From NCBI GenBank assembly GCA_002316795.1, contig DCEE01000041.1:1-15341 (forward strand): 15,341 nucleotides of DNA, in the 5' to 3' direction. Position numbers and translations under genes: made by a program. How positions within the stretch are numbered: the first letter of the stretch is position 1; each line of letters begins with the position of its first letter. The notes beneath the pieces were generated by a model, which ran no database searches, was not told the origin of the DNA, and saw nothing but the letters and a program-made list of their open reading frames with translations. The DNA is from Synergistaceae bacterium UBA1037 (GTDB lineage: Bacteria > Synergistota > Synergistia > Synergistales > Synergistaceae). Positions 12,990 to 15,341 of this stretch are shown here, piece by piece.

Positions 12990-14237
12990 ATGACGGAAGC
13001 CGAGAAACGAAGGGACGCAGCGGATATATTCCTGCAGGCAGTCAACGAAATGCTCCCGGACGCAGCAGTTAAAAAAGCCCTGTCCCGGGGCCTCCCCGGC
13101 AACGACATAATACTCATTGGCATCGGAAAAGCCTCGTGGACTATGGCAAAGGCCGCTTCGGAAAAACTCGGGGCACGGATCAGAGGCGGTGCGATAATCA
13201 CAAAATACGGACATTCCGGCGGGCCCATCCGGGGAATAGAGATATATGAGGCAGGACACCCGCTTCCTGACAGTGAAACGCTCAGGGCGACCGAAAGGAT
13301 ACTGGGCATCACCGGAAGCCTTGAAGCCGGACGAATGGTTCTTTTCCTCGTCTCGGGAGGGGGATCTTCCCTCTTCGAAAAGCCTCTTCCCGGGCTCTCG
13401 CTTCAGTCGCTGACCGAGATAACGTCGGCACTGCTCCTCGGGGGAGCTGATATCAGCGAACTCAACACAGTAAGGAAACACCTCTCATCCGTAAAGGGAG
13501 GAAGGTTCGCGCTCCACTGCATGCCGACAGAAATATTCCAGATAACGCTTTCTGACGTATTGGGTGACAGGCTCGACATGATAGCCGCCGGACCTGCGGC
13601 GCCGGATCCCTCTACATCGGAAGATGCGCTGTACGTACTTAAAAAGTACGGGACGGAGGTCCCTGAGGAGATCCTTTCTGCACCGGGATCAGAAACCCCA
13701 AAATCTCTGAACAATGTCACATATAAGATGGCAGGCAGCATAGCCGGTCTTTGCCGGGCTGGAAAGAGGTCTGCAGAAAACTGCGGCTACCTGACTGACA
13801 TAGTTACGGAGAGGCTTGAGGGAGAAGCTGAACAGGCAGGACGGAATGTTGCCAGATATGCGCTTGATGAGTTCGTTAAGTACGGCCCCGGCTTTAAAAG
13901 GTGTCTGATATGGGGGGGAGAGACCACCGTAAGGGTGACCGGCGGCGGAAAAGGCGGAAGAAGCCAGGAGCTCGCGCTTGCAGCGGCAGAGCAGATCTCC
14001 GGGAAGAAAGGCATAGTGATCCTCTCCGCAGGTTCAGACGGTACGGACGGTCCCACAGACGCCGCCGGGGGCATAGTTGACGGCTCAACATGGGAAAAGA
14101 TCCGTGCTGCGGGCTGCGACCCCATGAAGATGCTTAAGGACAACGACTCTTACACCGCCCTGGAAGCGGCGGGAGCATTGTTCAAACCCGGTCCAACCGG
14201 CACGAATGTAAACGATTTAGTGATCGCCCTTGCTTAG
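12990..14237 (+). CDS. Glycerate 2-kinase (MOFRL/DUF4147 family)
   Basis: The protein is 415 aa, the normal length for the class II glycerate kinases that phosphorylate D-glycerate with ATP to 2-phosphoglycerate. Conserved motifs are all present: GIGKAS (44-49, with K47, the catalytic lysine in the Thermotoga maritima enzyme), VSGGGSSLFE (121-130), LNTVRKHLSSVKGG (158-171), SDVLGD (188-193), GGETTVRVTGGGKGGRSQE (309-327), AGSDGTDGPTDAAGG (347-361) and TGTNVNDL (403-410). It is cytoplasmic. The route feeds glycerate, from serine, hydroxypyruvate or tartronate semialdehyde, into lower glycolysis. It is likely the last gene of the cluster started by the FCD regulator. The ribosome binding site is weak (GCGGGG, 7 bases before the ATG). 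No clear terminator is seen in the 154 bases that follow. Confidence 0.95.
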   Translation: MTEAEKRRDAADIFLQAVNEMLPDAAVKKALSRGLPGNDIILIGIGKASWTMAKAASEKLGARIRGGAIITKYGHSGGPIRGIEIYEAGHPLPDSETLRATERILGITGSLEAGRMVLFLVSGGGSSLFEKPLPGLSLQSLTEITSALLLGGADISELNTVRKHLSSVKGGRFALHCMPTEIFQITLSDVLGDRLDMIAAGPAAPDPSTSEDALYVLKKYGTEVPEEILSAPGSETPKSLNNVTYKMAGSIAGLCRAGKRSAENCGYLTDIVTERLEGEAEQAGRNVARYALDEFVKYGPGFKRCLIWGGETTVRVTGGGKGGRSQELALAAAEQISGKKGIVILSAGSDGTDGPTDAAGGIVDGSTWEKIRAAGCDPMKMLKDNDSYTALEAAGALFKPGPTGTNVNDLVIALA

Positions 14238-14314
14238 ACCATAAGTTTAAAACTTCACTTGTAATATGGCTTTATTCCATAATTTGAAAGCTTTTATCAT
14301 GCCAACAAAACCAT

Positions 14315-14320
14315 TATAAT
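14315..14320 (+). promoter_or_regulatory. Candidate -10 upstream of the sensor-like gene
   Basis: A perfect TATAAT lies 71 bases before the start codon. A TTGAAA at 14284-14289 is too far away (25 bases) and the 17-base position holds TTTTAT, so the -35 is unclear. Confidence 0.4.
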
Positions 14321-14391
14321 AAAATAGCGCTTTTAAGCTGACATAGAATCAAAACAAAGACTTTCCCATATGGATCAAAGGTGTGGTGGCA

Positions 14392-15341
14392 ATGTCAGGA
14401 AGGACCGGAGCAGCAGTCAAAAGCTTTTTCCTGATAGTGCTTGGAGTATTTATTTTCCAGGCCCTCTTCGCCAACGCGTCCGGAGCTGCAGAAGATCAGC
14501 TGCTGAAGATACGGGTGGGATACTCCACGCACGAGAGATCCGGGCAAACATCATCCGGAAACAATGGATACGGTTACAGCTATGATTTCCTTCAGGAGAT
14601 CGCACAGTACCATAACTGGGAACTTGAGTTCATACCGGGGACAGAGAGTGAGTCAGTCAAAAGGCTGCTCAGCGGCAATATTGACATAATAAGCCACATC
14701 CACTACAAGGATGACCTAAAAGATCTTCTGGACTATTCTGCAAGGGAATCAGGCTCATGCCGGGTAGCTCTTTATTCACTGAAGAGCGATGAAAGGATCT
14801 CTCAAAACGACCTCCGATCCTTCAACAAAAAACGTATCGGAATATCTGCCCCAACGAGGCAGGTCCGGATATTGGAAAGAGACCTGGCTAATTTCGGGGT
14901 AAAGGCAGACCTTATTAGTTTTGAAAGACCGGAGAAACTGGTAGGGGCACTGAAAAAAGGCTCTGTTGACGGTGCTCTGATCTCCGGAAACAGCATCCCT
15001 GCAGATCTCAGGATCATCAAGGTCTTTCCGGAAGAACCCTTTTATTTTGCCGTTGCCAAGGGCAATAAAGAACTTCTTCTGCAACTCGACAGCGCAATGC
15101 AGAGCATTTTGATAATGGACCCTTCATTTAGGAACGATCTTTACAAAAAACACTATGTCAATAACCTCACATGGGAATCGATCCTTGACCAAAATGAGAG
15201 GGATTTCATAAAAAGGTCTCCAGTACTGACAGTATCCTACGACCCTATGTGGCGGCCCTTTGAGTATTACGACAAAGAGACAAAACAGATGGCCGGGATA
15301 AACTCCGAAATACTGAAGCTGGTAGAAGAGTATACGGGACT
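14392..15341 (+). CDS. Exported protein with tandem solute-binding (SBP_bac_3-type) domains, probable sensor, 3' end missing
   Basis: The frame is open from ATG 14392 to the window edge (316 full codons). Residues 1-~29 form a signal peptide or N-terminal membrane segment (SFFLIVLGVFIFQALFANA). Residues ~38-270 form a periplasmic type II solute-binding domain of the amino-acid-binding kind: LKIRVGYS, GYSYDFLQEIAQYHNWELEFIPG, LLSGNIDIISHIHY, KKRIGISA, LKKGSVDGALISGN and FYFAVAKGN. Residues from ~277 start a second copy (LTVSYDPMWRPFEYYD, then MAGINSEILKLVEEYTG), which is cut by the window end. Tandem Venus-flytrap domains of this kind usually precede a membrane helix and a histidine kinase, diguanylate cyclase or phosphodiesterase output; which one applies is not visible. 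AAGGTG (14378-14383) lies 8 bases before the ATG. Confidence 0.85.
   Translation, partial: MSGRTGAAVKSFFLIVLGVFIFQALFANASGAAEDQLLKIRVGYSTHERSGQTSSGNNGYGYSYDFLQEIAQYHNWELEFIPGTESESVKRLLSGNIDIISHIHYKDDLKDLLDYSARESGSCRVALYSLKSDERISQNDLRSFNKKRIGISAPTRQVRILERDLANFGVKADLISFERPEKLVGALKKGSVDGALISGNSIPADLRIIKVFPEEPFYFAVAKGNKELLLQLDSAMQSILIMDPSFRNDLYKKHYVNNLTWESILDQNERDFIKRSPVLTVSYDPMWRPFEYYDKETKQMAGINSEILKLVEEYTG

Noticed and set aside
14239..14288. AT-rich inverted repeats after glycerate kinase considered as a terminator
   Set aside because: TATGG/CCATA gives a 5-bp stem with no T-run, and the AAGTTT/AAACTT repeat has almost no loop; neither is convincing.

Overview
The window looks like chromosomal DNA from an anaerobic, amino-acid-using bacterium. 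The gene mix fits a diderm anaerobe of the Synergistota type (ferredoxin-linked 2-oxoacid oxidoreductase, rubrerythrin, an FAD/[2Fe-2S] imino- or amino-acid dehydrogenase set, exported proteins, a periplasmic solute-type sensor). That assignment rests on gene content and general sequence style only; a clostridial relative is not excluded. No rRNA, tRNA, CRISPR array, insertion sequence or phage gene was found, and no gap without a gene is longer than about 225 bases.

Layout. 1-1436: the tail of a BFD-like [2Fe-2S] protein followed by a DAO-family FAD oxidoreductase, closed by a strong terminator. 1482-3390: a metallo-beta-lactamase-fold hydrolase and a ten-helix DMT/EamA exporter, both on the + strand. 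3383-4753 (-): a MocR-family regulator, PdxR-like by position, converging on the exporter with an 8-base overlap. 4873-6329 (+): pdxS and pdxT, the two subunits of PLP synthase, divergent from the regulator. 6397-8994 (-): subunits alpha (with a fused gamma domain) and beta of a 2-oxoacid:ferredoxin oxidoreductase. 9190-9723 (+): rubrerythrin with its own promoter and terminator. 9843-14237 (+): an FCD-domain regulator with a non-standard N-terminal DNA-binding domain, a ThDP-dependent acetolactate-synthase-like enzyme, a small exported protein of unknown function and a glycerate 2-kinase. 14392 to the end: the 5' part of an exported protein with two periplasmic solute-binding domains, probably a sensor.

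How the genes fit together. The regulator/pdxST pair is a vitamin B6 module: PdxT supplies ammonia, PdxS builds PLP, and the MocR protein probably senses PLP. PLP and 2-oxoacid:ferredoxin oxidoreductases both serve amino-acid fermentation, in which transaminases produce 2-oxoacids. The FAD/[2Fe-2S] pair would oxidise an amine or imino acid. The 9.9-14.2 kb block could turn a small 2-oxoacid or aldehyde into a C3 compound that enters glycolysis through 2-phosphoglycerate, but the substrate of the ThDP enzyme cannot be read from sequence.

Main oddities. (1) The MocR regulator has Arg where the Schiff-base Lys is expected. (2) The oxidoreductase beta subunit has Gln at the usual third cluster cysteine and a nearby Cys-His-Cys. 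(3) The FCD regulator is not a standard GntR fusion, and its longest open frame begins inside its own probable promoter. (4) There is a perfect 13-base tandem repeat just upstream of that promoter. (5) An uncharacterised exported protein sits inside the ThDP-enzyme/glycerate-kinase cluster.
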